In this document: in pieces, positions 52,501-62,775 of the stretch
How the letters are laid out: each line of letters starts with the position of its first letter
Numbering within the stretch: position 1 is the stretch's first letter
NCBI RefSeq assembly: GCF_051020765.1
Contig: NW_027469552.1
Span: 1-64,000, forward strand
Length of the DNA: 64,000 bases
Direction of reading: 5' to 3'
DNA from: Lasioglossum baleicum
Lineage: Eukaryota > Arthropoda > Insecta > Hymenoptera > Halictidae
Position numbers and translations under genes: made by a program
Notes under the pieces: generated by a model
What the model saw: the letters and a program-made list of their open reading frames with translations, nothing else
What the model was told of the DNA's origin: nothing
Databases searched by the model: none

Positions 52501-54087
52501 GCGCATACGGCGCATAATGGAGAATAAAAATAAGTTTGAGTAAAGTGTGTCATATGCGTGCGTTCAACTAATTCCAAGGACACTTCTACCATGAAATACA
52601 ATTTTTTTTTACTAAAAACTGAAAATTTTATTGGAAATCGAAATCGTGGGAACAGATAATTACAGTACACCTTTAGAAATTGAAAACTGGGAAGAATGCA
52701 TACGTCACAAAATCAAGGGCAGATGAAATTATCGAAGACAATTCAGTAGTGCCGCTACGTTCTGCTGTTCGCAGCTTCAAGGCCTCGCAAGTCGCTTTGT
52801 TCTGACAGCGCGGGTACGTATAGAAACAATCATATAAAATAGCAATAAGTTTAACAGGGTAATGTCATAACCGTACACTCATCCAATTCCGAAGACACTT
52901 TCCCTGAGAAATACAATTGTTTAAAGTGCAAAAGGAAAATTTAGATGAAAATTGAAGATATCATAACAGTAAAGTGCAGTATGTAGAAATAAATAAAACA
53001 GTGCTGAAGGAATGCATACGGTGCAATACAATGGTTAAGGATATAAATGAAGACTATATAGTAGCCTCTCTCCGATCTACCGATCGCAACTACAAGACCA
53101 TTCCACTCGTGACGCTCCGGCAGCCTAGGTACGTATACCGACAATCACAAAATAACGTCATAAACGTGCACTAAAACAGTTCCATGGACTCTTTTAGGGT
53201 GGTACACGATCTATTACAAAAAAATTGATTATTATGTAAAAAATGGAAAATTTCATAACAGCAAATTACAGTATGTATAAATAAATGGAAAGTTGCAAAT
53301 GCATGCGTACGGTACAACATTGTGGTTAAGGAAATTAACGAAGACCATCCAATATGCCGTTCCGATCTGCCGTACGCAAGAACAAAACATCGCCAGTTGT
53401 TTAGCTGCGGGAGCGTATGTACGTAAACAGACAATCATATTAAATAAAAATAATATTGTCATAAATGTACACTCCATTAATTAAAATGCCACTTTACCAA
53501 AATAAACAATTTTTTAAAATAAAAACTGATTATGTTGTTAAAAATCGAAAACATCAGTAAAGTGATTTACAATATGAAGAAATGAGTTGAAATTTACGCA
53601 TGAATGCATACGGTACAAGATTGAGGTTAAAGAAATGAACAGAGACCTTACAGCAGTGTCGGCTCCATATAACTTAAGTAACTGCAAGTCCACTCCTGTC
53701 GTGTCGCTTTGGAGGCGTTTGCACGTACAGAGAAAATCCTATAAAATATCAGCAAGCATACGAAGATATTGTCGTAATCGTAATCTCAACTAACTCAAAA
53801 GACTCTTTTTATAAAAAATAAAATTTTTGTAATTATAAACAGGAAAATTCTGCAGAGAATCTAAAGTACCACAACAGTAAATTACAATATATTGAAATAA
53901 ATGGAAAACTGTGAGAGAATGCTTATAGTACAATTTTTCGGTTAATGAAGTTAACAACAGTTGTGGCGCTTGGTTCTACCGAAGCTCCATTCCATTCCTC
54001 TCCATTCATGTCGCTCCAAGAGCGTAGGTATGAATTAATACAATCAAACAATACAACATCAAATGCAACAAAATATAATTAGAAACG

Positions 54088-54090
<3 letters not shown>

Positions 54091-54118
<28 letters not shown>
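54091..54118 (+). repeat. (AT)14 microsatellite
   Basis: A pure AT dinucleotide run replaces the AT-rich portion of an A monomer, followed by 'tataacttctattgaag'. It is simple slippage expansion. Confidence 0.95.
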
Positions 54119-54123
<5 letters not shown>

Positions 54124-54587
54124 CTTCTATTGAAGATATCATATCAGTAAATTGCAGTACGTATAAATGAATGGAAGACTGGAATCATGCATAAGGTACA
54201 ATATCGTGGTCAATGAAATTAACGAAGACCATCCAGATTTGTCGCTCCGATCTGCTGTACGCAGCTAGAAGTCTTCGACAGACGTGATTTCTAGGGAAGG
54301 GCTGGTACATAAACAGTCAAACATATAAAATAACAATAAGTATAATGACATAATGTTATAAACGTACACTCAACTAATTCCAAAGACACCTTACCAGACA
54401 GATACAACTTTCCAAAGTAAAAATTGAAAATTTTGAAAAAATGTCGATAATATCAAATCAGTAAGTTACTGTAGGTAGAGATAAATAGAAATCAGCGAAA
54501 CAATTCAGATGGTACAATGACAAGGCTAATGATATTGAAAAAGAACATACCGTATGCCGCTCCGATCTGCAGTACGCAATTACAAGG

Positions 54588-55562
54588 CTGTATCTGGAGT
54601 AAAGCACCTTGTTCAGAGGGTGGAGCTAGTATATAGTTTAGCCTCGAGCGCGATAATTTCATGCATGAATTAGAAGATCGAGGGTCAAACCGTTCGAAAA
54701 CGTTGCCTCCTTCAGTGAGAGGCGATCTGCTATGTCAATAACTTCATCTATGCAGTCATTCTGAGAGTCGAACCTGGTGTTGCTGTAGTAAATCCACTGA
54801 ACAGTATTGGCAATAGATACTTTATGTCACGGCTTGAATATTAACGTAGACCGTCAAACGGTTGTAGATCGTTACCTGTTGGTACAGAGTCAGTCACTTT
54901 ACAGATTTCCTTACCTTCGGTGAAGCTAACTGCCGATTCGAGAGTATAACCTCGTGTTCAGAGAACGAAATTAGTATACATTCCAGTGACGGGCACCCTT
55001 ATTTCAGGTATGAATTAGAAGATCGAGGGTCAAGCGTTTCGAGAACGTAATCACCATCTTTGATAGCCGAGAGGCCAAGATTATAGCTTCTCCCATCCAG
55101 TGATGCCGAACGTCAGAGCAGGTATTCCAGGAGTAAATCTGCTGAACGGTATTGGCATTAACCGCTTTAATCCACCGTTTTAATATTACAGTGGATCGAC
55201 AAACCATATGAGAAAGGTTCCAGTTGATATAAAGTCAAACGTTTTATTTGATGACCATACCGTCCGAAAGCATAACGCGCTGTATCGAGAATATATCAAG
55301 GTGTTCAGAGGAACAAATGAGTATACGCTTTAATGCCGGGCACCTAATTTTCATGAATGACATACAAGGTCGGGTGTCATATCGTTCCGGAACGTTACAA
55401 CCTTCTTTGAGGATCGGACGGCAATGTCATTCGCTTCACCAATCCTGCGATTCCGATAGTCATACCTGGTATTCCTGGAGTAAATCCGCTGAACAATATT
55501 GGCACTAGACACCTCCAATTACGGTTCGAATAATGTTATACGGAGTCCACCAGTTGTAGAAC
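54588..55562 (+). repeat. Satellite family B short block, + orientation
   Basis: It starts abruptly after A sequence at 'ctgtatctggagtaaagc' (B consensus 'ctgtatcgagagtataac') and contains about 2.8 B monomers, for example 'ggtcaaaccgttcgaaaacg' near 54685. It ends at the inversion after 'ccaccagttgtagaac'. Confidence 0.9.
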
Positions 55563-57190
55563 CAGGGTGTATATTGCCAATACTGTACTGAGGATTTAAT
55601 CCCGGAATACCTGGTTTTGCTTTTGGTATAGCAGGATTGGTGAACCTATTGCCTAAGCTATGCGACTATCACGAAAGGCAGTAACATTCTCCAATGGTTT
55701 GACACAAGATCTCCTAATTCATTGATGAAATTATGGTGCCCGCCACTAGAATGTATACTAACATGCTTCTCCGAGCACTGCGTCATACTCTCGATGCAGC
55801 GGATTATATTCTCGGAGGGTAAAGTCTTTGGTAGAACATTTGACATTATACCAATATGTAACGATCGGCAAGGATTAGGCTCTGTACTTTAGTATTCAAA
55901 TCATGAATTAAGGTGACCGTTGCCAATAGCGTACAGCGGAATGACTATCGGTATACCTGGTTTGACTATCGGAATTCCAGATTAGGAGAAGCTTAACTTA
56001 ACTTTACCGCTCGACCCTCAAAGAAGGTGGGATACTTCTCGCACGGTTTGATACCCGATTATTCTATTCACATCACTTAAATAAGGTGCCCATCTGCTAA
56101 AATGCCTAGTAATTTGTTTCCGTGAGCACTAAGCATGACACCCGCTACATGGGGTTAGGTTCTATCAAGGTTATTCGGTACGAGGAATGGCTCTATATCA
56201 ATTGGTAACGTTCTCCTACGGATTGACATTCTGCTGTAACATTTATACCGTGAGTTAGGGTGTCTGTTGCCACTACTCTTCAGCGCACTTACTCCTGGAT
56301 TACCAGGCTTCACGCTCGGAATTACAGGATAGGTTATGCTGTTGTTTTATCCGTTCGACACTCATGGAGGGTGCTAACGATCTCGAACGGTTAGAACATC
56401 GGTCTTCAAATTCACATATGCAGTTAAGGTGCCCGTCACTGAAATGAATACTATTTTCTTTCTGTAAACACGAACTTGTACGCCTGGTGAAGCCGGCGAC
56501 CGTTTGCGGAAGGTAAGATCTGCGGTAAAGCGTTTGATTTTATAGCAATTGGTAAAGTTCTACAATGGATTGACGGCCGACAATAATATTCCAACCGTGA
56601 ATTGAGGTGACTATAACCAATACTGTGCAGCCGATATAGTCCCGGAAAACATGTATTGTCTCTCGGAATGGCATGGTAGGTTAAGGTATTGACGTAGCCG
56701 TTCGTTTCTCACAGGAGTTCGCAACGTTCTCGAGCGTTTTGCCGCTCGACTATCTAATTCATACAGGAAGTTTAGGTGCCCGTCAATGTCATGGGGAATA
56801 ACTTCCTTCTCTGAACTTTCGATACACTCGGCTAGATTTTCGGGGCATAAGGTTCTCGGTAAGACGTTTAACTCTATAGCAGTTGGTAACGATCTACTCC
56901 CGTCTGACGGTCTGCGTTAATATTCAAATCGTGTATTAAGGTGTCAATTGCCAATAGTGTTCCGCTGATTTAGTCCGGGGAAACCTGGTTTGACTCTCAG
57001 AGTTACAGGATTGGTATAGCCATTTTCTTGGCCGTTTGAAAATCAAAGAGGTCGGTAGAGTTCTCGAACAGCTTGACACACGATTTTCTAATTCATTCAT
57101 AAAATTGATGCCCTCGTACCGAAAACGTATGCCAATTCGCCCCACTGACACGATGTTATACTTACGACATAGCGGGATAGTTTTTCGCAG
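55563..57190 (-). repeat. Satellite family B short block, - orientation
   Basis: About 4.7 inverted B monomers beginning 'gggtgtatattgccaatact' and ending near 'gcgggatagtttttcgcaga', where B+ resumes with 'gccaccttcattacg'. A type-2 copy lies near 56100. No genes. Confidence 0.9.
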
Positions 57191-59559
57191 AGACGCCACC
57201 TTCATTACGTTTCGAACGGTAAAGTCAATAGCTATACCTATTCTGTGATTCCGAAAGTCAAGCAAGGTATTCCGGGAGAAAATCCGCTGTACAGTATTGG
57301 CATTAAATACCTTATTTCACGGCTTAATCATTTATGCCGAGCGCCAAACCATTGGAGAACGTTACGAATTTGAATCCAGTCAAACAATTTACCGAAAGCT
57401 TTACCGCCCCAGAAGATAACCCGCTGTATCTGGAGTATAATTAAGCGCTCAGAAAAAGAAATTTGTATCCATTTTAGTGTCCGCGCCTTAAATTTCATGA
57501 TGAATTGGAATATCGATGATGAAACCGATCGTGAACGATACCACCTTCTGTGGGAGACGATCGGCTAGATAAATTGCTTCACCTATCCTGTGATTCTGGG
57601 GGTAAAACTAGCTCGTCCGGGAGTAAAGCCGCAGTACAGTATTGGCAATATACACCTTAATTCACGGATTGAATATTAAAGTAGAGCGTCAAGATTTTTG
57701 CCAGCGTTACCAATTTTTATAAAATCAAACGGTATACTGAAGATCTTACGCTCAGAAGATCTTACCAATTGTATCGAGGGGAAGAACTAGTATACATTTT
57801 AGTGTCGATCACCTTATCTTCCAGCAGCAATCAGAAGGTAGAGAGTCGAACCGTTCGAGGACGTTTCCACCGTCTGTGTAAGACGGACGGCTTAGTCAAT
57901 CGCTTCACCTATTCAGGGATTCGAAGAGCCATATCAGGTAATGCGGAAGTAAATCCACTGAACAGTATTGGCAAAAGACACCTTACATCACGACATGAAT
58001 ATTAAGTTTGAGAAACCAACTGTCGGATAATATGACCAAGTGGTATAAAGTCATTCCTTTTACCCAATACCTATCCTTTCGAGAGCTTCACCTACCGTGC
58101 GATTCCGAGAATCGTATCAGGTATTCCTGGTGTAAATCCGCTCAACAGTATTGGTAACAGGCACTTCAATTCACGGTTTGCATATTAAAGTAGAGCGTCA
58201 ATTTGATTGAGAACAATACCATCTGCTGTAAAGTCAATCGTGTTACCGAAGATCTTACCCACTGAAATACTAACCCGCAGTATCTATAATATAACACCGT
58301 GTTCAGAGGGTCGAATTACTGTTCATTTTAGTGACGAGCACCTTGATTTCATGCATGAATTACAAGATCGGTGGTCTAAGGGTTCGAGAGCGTTACCACC
58401 TTCTGTCAGAAGCGAACGACTATGTCAATAGTTTATCGTATCCTGCGATACGGAGAGTCTAACCAGGTATTATGGGCGTATGTCCGCAGAAGAGTTTGGC
58501 AATACGCACCTTAATTTACGATTTGAATATTAGAGTAGAGCGTCAAACTGTTTTAGAGCCTTACCAATTGGTACATTGTGAAATGATTACAGAAGGCGTT
58601 ATCTTCCGCGAATCTCACCGGCTTCGTCGAGTGATTGAGTTCGTGTTCAGAGAAAGAAACTAGTATTCATTTCAGCGACTGGCACCATAATTTCGTGTAT
58701 GACATAGAAGATCGAGGATCAAACCGATCCAGAGCTTTACCACGCTCGCCGAGAGTCGAACGACTAAGACAGTAGGTTCTGCTATCCTGTGATTCCGAAG
58801 GATAAACCAGATATTCGGGTGGTAAATAGTATTGGCAGTAGACGCCATAGGTCATGGCTTAATATTGCTGTAGCTCGTCAAACCGTTTGAGACCGTTACC
58901 AATTGGTGTAAAGTCAAACGTTATACTGAAGGCCTTGCCTTCCGCGAACCTCACCCGCTTCATCGAGAGTATAACTTCGTGTTCAGGGAAGAACAGTAGT
59001 ATATATTTAAGGGACGGGCACCTTCATTTCATCTATGAATTAGAAGGTCGATGGTTAAACAGGTGCACATCGTTACCACCATTTCTGAAAGTCGCACAGC
59101 AAGTCCAATAGATTCACCTATCCTGTTATTCCGAGAGTCAAACCATGTATTGTGGGAATAAATACGTTGGACATTATTGGCAGTAGACACCGAAGCACAC
59201 GGTATGGTTATTAATGAAGAGCTTCTATCCGTCTGGGAAGGCTACAAATTGGTTTAAAGTCAAAAGTTTGACAGAAAACCTCACTCTCCAAATCCTATCT
59301 TGCTGTATCGTGAGTATATCGTCGTGATTAGAGGAACTAACTTGTTTACAGGTCAGTTACGAGCACCTCAATATCGTGTATGAAAAAGAAGATCGATCAC
59401 CATGCACTTTGATATCGTTACAACCTCTTTCGAGTGTTGCACACCTAAGTCAATATCTTCTTCTAAAACTTGATACTGCGAGTCATACAAGGTATTCCGG
59501 GAGAAAATCCGCAAAGCATTCTTGGCATTAGACACCTAACTTTCGGGCTTGAATATTAA

Positions 59560-59574
59560 CACGTTGACGCCGGC
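59560..59574 (+). repeat. piggyBac left terminal inverted repeat
   Basis: 'cacgttgacgccggc' lies immediately after TTAA and pairs with 61733-61747 at 14 of 15 positions. Confidence 0.9.
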
Positions 59575-59614
59575 GCTTCAACTAGCGGTCCGCTCCATGG
59601 GGCGGCGCGGCACC

Positions 59615-60270
59615 AAATTATACTGTTCAATGCTTGCGCTCCAATGTCCACTAGCATGTTAGGAGCAAACTAACTTCCACTTTGACTCTTCAACGTTCGA
59701 AGACTTTTTCTTACCGTTTTAATGGAAATTTTATACTTTCTCCACGATTTTCCATGATGCGTTTTGAAAAACCGTGGAGATGGCCAAACAAGGGAAATCG
59801 TCCCTTATTGGAGTTTTGAGACCAAGGGCGTTCCCTTGATCTTCGTATTGTACATCTTGAGGGAGGAAAAGTCTTCTCACGCGAGGGGGTGATGGAGAGA
59901 ACCCTCTCCTACAAGGTGAAGTGCCTATACTTGAGACACGTAATATATATAAAAATTACATGTCACCCAAGCGCGGTGACCGGAGAATTTTCCGTTCGTG
60001 AGGCCACTCGATATTTATGATCCCGCGCTAGGGAACGTCCACGCGTGTAGAGCACGTGGCCCTCCCACTGACCCATTGTCAGACAAGTTCTCGGTGCCAG
60101 AGCCTGATTTCGGTCAAATAAGGTTTTAGCTTCTCATGTTTCGGATCACGAGAAGATTAGAACAGAAGTAATCGGACTCTTTCAAACGCAACAATTCTCT
60201 AGAAATACTGCGACCGATTTTCAATATAAATAAACAATTCGTCGAACAAAAGAGTCAAAATGAACAATAA
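59615..60270. other. Non-coding 3' part of the piggyBac copy, possibly a nested insertion
   Basis: This 656-bp segment lies between the left subterminal repeat and the transposase stop codon. I recognise no protein in it. It contains a stem of 14-base arms at 59740-59753 and 59766-59779, and an imperfect inverted pair at its edges: 'tttgactcttcaacgttcga' (59681-59700) and the complement of 'gtcgaacaaaagagtcaaaa' (60241-60260). The pair suggests, but does not prove, a small non-autonomous element inserted just downstream of the transposase stop; no target duplication is evident. It could equally be the element's own 3' untranslated region. Confidence 0.45.
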
Positions 60271-61498
60271 TTATAATGAAGCGTAACTCAACAATGATAT
60301 TTTTGCAAAACATGGAATACAAAGCGTTGGTTTATTCTTTACAGGCTGGACAATAAGTGTTGACTCTTATGGTCTTCTTGATAGCATTTTCCCTCCTTCT
60401 TGTTCAGATATTGAACGATAGCAGTTCTTGCATCGTTTTCTTGTCCGTCTTAGGGATCCTTCATATTTCGCCAGATTATGAGTGAGTGGTGATCTCGGCG
60501 ACAGAGGTTCATTTTCAATTTTCAAAGGCAGTCAATTATTTTTTTACGAAAATTTAGGATGCAGAGATTTTTATGAAAACCAAATTTAGTATAAACGCAC
60601 CATGCATTTACTAACATGGTACCACAGATCAATTCTAATATTATCTTTCTATACCACTTAACGGTTTTTCTAAGCGAACTATAGTAAGCTGACATTTGAT
60701 TAGAAATGTCAACTCCTTTTTTGGCTTTATTATAACATATAACACAATCAGGCTTTTGCACAGTTTTGTGTCCTCTGGTCGTGACTTCCATTAGGGAACA
60801 CTTGTGGTATTTACATTTTGTTAACATCAATACTGATCTCTTATCTGTCCAGTTAACAAATTTTACACCATCTTTCTGTACACTAATTATTTCACCTTTT
60901 TTTTTTGTTTTACTTTCGCTGCTACTGGAAAAAGATCTGTTTGCTTGAAGAGTCCCACATAGAAATGTTTTTTTTTCCAAAAGCTCTTTAGCTAAGGGTA
61001 CGCTAGTATAAAAACTATCAGCGTACAAAATTCTTCCTCCATATAAAAGGTCATCCATAAGTTACATAACCACAGTACGCGGATGTGATTGTTTTGTTGC
61101 GGTTGGATTTTTGCCAGAATAAAGTTTTATCTTATAGGTATACCCTTCTATAAGACATAGCTTATAAGGTTTTATACCATATTTATGGCGTTTATTTGGA
61201 ATATATTGCCGAAAATGTAACCGACCACGCCAGGGAATCATACTTTCGTCTATTGTTACTTCTTTTCCAGGTTTTACTACTTTTGGAAGTTTCTGTTTAT
61301 CTTTTCTACAAGTGTACTTATTTTGAATAACCGATTATGGGAACAGACTTGATCGCCATCAGAAAAATGCCAGTACTGAAGAATATCCAAAAATCGTTCT
61401 CGCGACATAGCACTTTTTATACGTTCATTACTGAACATAGGGTCTTTTGACCAATATAACCGGATTTCTGGTACCTTAACAACACTCATTATTAACAT
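60271..61498 (-). pseudogene. piggyBac transposase, N-terminally truncated and frameshifted
   Basis: A degenerate cut-and-paste transposase on the minus strand. From 61498 it encodes a piece containing 'YWSKDPMFSN' and 'KSAMSRERFLDILQYWHFS', typical of the family's middle region. After a frameshift near 61280 one frame carries the three catalytic aspartates: 'TIDESMI' (codon 61250-61248), 'LYADSFYTS' (61019-61017) and 'KKGVDISNQM' (60710-60708). Their spacings of 77 and 103 codons are close to piggyBac D268/D346/D447. A TAA interrupts at 61064-61062. After a shift near 60520 the cysteine-rich C-terminus follows as three C-x2-C pairs ('CKNCY', 'CPAC', 'CIPCF', 60432-60310) with two more frameshifts, ending at TAA 60273-60271. 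The usual N-terminal part before 'YWSKDP' is missing. Non-functional. Confidence 0.92.
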
Positions 61499-61519
61499 GC
61501 GCCGGGATGAGCGTGTTAA
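61499..61519 (-). repeat. Second piggyBac-like end inside the element
   Basis: 'gcgccgggatgagcgtg' followed by TTAA (61516-61519) resembles the true right end 'atgccggcgtgaacgtg' plus TTAA. It abuts the truncated transposase frame. It may be a relic end of a nested or rearranged copy; the match is imperfect. Confidence 0.5.
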
Positions 61520-61637
61520 TTATATGTTATGTATTTTGTGTTGAATGTTTGTATGTATTATTGTATATAAATGCATAATGTATAATGTTGCATCAATAAA
61601 ATAGTATCTTGTACTACGTATTTCACGATATACAAAC
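61520..61637. other. AT-rich stretch between the two piggyBac-like ends
   Basis: A TA-rich sequence including 'tgtatataaatgcataatg' and 'atcaataaaatag'. No reading frame or known motif is supported. It sits between the internal end-like sequence and the subterminal repeats of the outer end. Confidence 0.6.
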
Positions 61638-61690
61638 GTGGCCCGTCGGTGGCCCATCGGTGGCCCATCGTTGCCCATCGGTGGCCCATG
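61638..61690 (+). repeat. Subterminal 10-11 bp tandem repeats of piggyBac
   Basis: Five successive copies of 'gtggcccatcg' or close variants lie about 60-110 bp inside the right end. Such subterminal motifs are common transposase-binding arrays in this superfamily; that role is inferred here. Confidence 0.85.
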
Positions 61691-61714
61691 CCGCCCCACG
61701 GGACAGACAAGCAA

Positions 61715-61730
61715 GGGCCACCGGTGGCCC
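61715..61730. repeat. Perfect 16-bp palindrome at the right piggyBac end
   Basis: 'gggccaccggtggccc' is its own reverse complement and lies directly inside the 15-bp terminal repeat. It reuses the 'gtggccc' unit of the subterminal array in both orientations. Confidence 0.9.
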
Positions 61731-61732
61731 AT

Positions 61733-61747
61733 GCCGGCGTGAACGTG
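61733..61747 (-). repeat. piggyBac right terminal inverted repeat
   Basis: 'gccggcgtgaacgtg' directly precedes the duplicated TTAA (61748-61751) and is the inverted partner of the left end. Confidence 0.9.
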
Positions 61748-62679
61748 TTAAAGTAGATCGGTAACCTATTTGAGATCGTTACCCATTTGTATCTGGTCAA
61801 ACCTATTGTCGAAAGCCTTACTTGCGGTGAATATAAGCCGCTGTATCGAGAGTATAACATCGTGTTCGCTAAAGTAAATTAGTATGCATTTTAGTGACGG
61901 GCACCATAATTTCTCGTATGAATTACAAAGTTCGGGGACAAAACGTTCGAGAACGTTGCCACCGTCTTTGAGAGTCGAACGCCTAAATGAGTAGTTTCAA
62001 CTATCCCGTGATTACGAGAGTCAAACAAGGTATTCCGGTAGAAAACCCGTTGAACATTATTGGTAATAGGCACACTAATTCATTGTATGGATATTAAGGT
62101 TGAGCGTCAAACCGTTCGAGTACGTTACAAACTGGTATAAAGTCAAACCTTTTATCGAATAACTTGTCAACCAGATCGAACTAGCGAGTGTCTTGCTTAG
62201 TGCTCACGGAAAGAAAATAGTAGCCATTATAGCAGACGGAGACCATATTTTCGTGTCTGAATAGCAAAATCGAGAGTCAAACTACTCTAGAACGTTACTT
62301 CATTCTTCGGATTCGAACGGCTAAGTTAATAGCTTCACGTATTCCAGGAACCCGAGAGACAAAATAGGCACTCTGGGAGTATGTACCCCCGTACCGTATT
62401 GGCAATACACTCCGTAGTTCTCGGAATCAATATTAAACAGGCCGACATACCGTTCTGGAGCGTTACCTACTTGTATATATTTAAACCATTAACCGAAAGC
62501 CATACCTGCCCAGAATGTAAACCTCCGAATCGAGAGTATAAATTTGTGTTCAGAGAAACACATTAGTATACATTTTAAAGATGGGCACCATAATCTCATG
62601 TATTATTTATAAGATCGACGATCAAACCGTTCGAGAACGTTACCACCTTCGTTGAGAGACGAACGGCTAAGTCCATAGC

Positions 62680-62775
62680 TTGTCGTGTTCCAATATTCGA
62701 CGCGGCAAGCCATTTACTCCTTGAGTAAATATTACTAATTTGCTACCTTGAACGCTAAGCAAGACACTCGCTTCA
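62680..62775. other. B+/B- inversion junction, copy 2
   Basis: The turn is at 'catttactccttgagtaaat' (62711-62730), whose arms 'atttactc' and 'gagtaaat' form a short hairpin. B- begins 'attactaatttgctacc'. The flanks match the 22743 junction in direct orientation. Confidence 0.85.

Larger units (their letters stand above)
39065..54587 (-). repeat. Satellite family A array, - orientation (longest A block)
   Basis: About 49 inverted A monomers with blocks 'gaaaatatcataacagtaaa', 'ttacagtatgtataaataaa', 'gcatacggtacaatatcaag', 'gtgtcgctccgatctgccgt' and 'cataaacgtacactcaacta'. Copies vary in length, for example a short monomer near 49270 and a lengthened one near 40440. The block ends after 'cgcaattacaagg'. 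Open frames up to 183 codons (43372-43923, minus strand) are readings across monomers. No genes. Confidence 0.93.
59560..61747 (-). mobile_element. piggyBac-type transposon copy, degenerate
   Basis: The 2188 bp lie between duplicated TTAA targets (59556-59559 and 61748-61751). The ends are inverted: left 'cacgttgacgccggc', right (reverse complement) 'cacgttcacgccggc', one mismatch in 15. A further inverted subterminal block is shared, 'ccatggggcggcgcggcacc' at 59595-59614 against the complement of 61680-61701. A decayed transposase lies on the minus strand. TTAA specificity, subterminal repeats and the D/D/D transposase define the superfamily. Removing the element restores a B monomer. Confidence 0.93.
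57191..62730 (+). repeat. Satellite family B array, + orientation, interrupted by piggyBac
   Basis: About 9-10 B monomers in + orientation. The piggyBac copy interrupts one monomer at 'gaatattaa' (59551-59559), and the monomer resumes as 'ttaaagtagatcgg' from 61748. A type-2 copy lies near 62190. The block ends with an unusual palindromic turn at 62712-62730. Confidence 0.92.

Noticed and set aside
34483..54587. Possible shared origin of satellites A and B
   Set aside because: Apart from short AT-rich words I see no alignable blocks between the two monomers. They are best treated as unrelated.
61520..61860. Open frames of 70 and 100 codons rich in Gly-His-Arg-Trp
   Set aside because: The composition comes from the 11-bp subterminal repeats of piggyBac read in frame, and the longer frame continues into satellite B.
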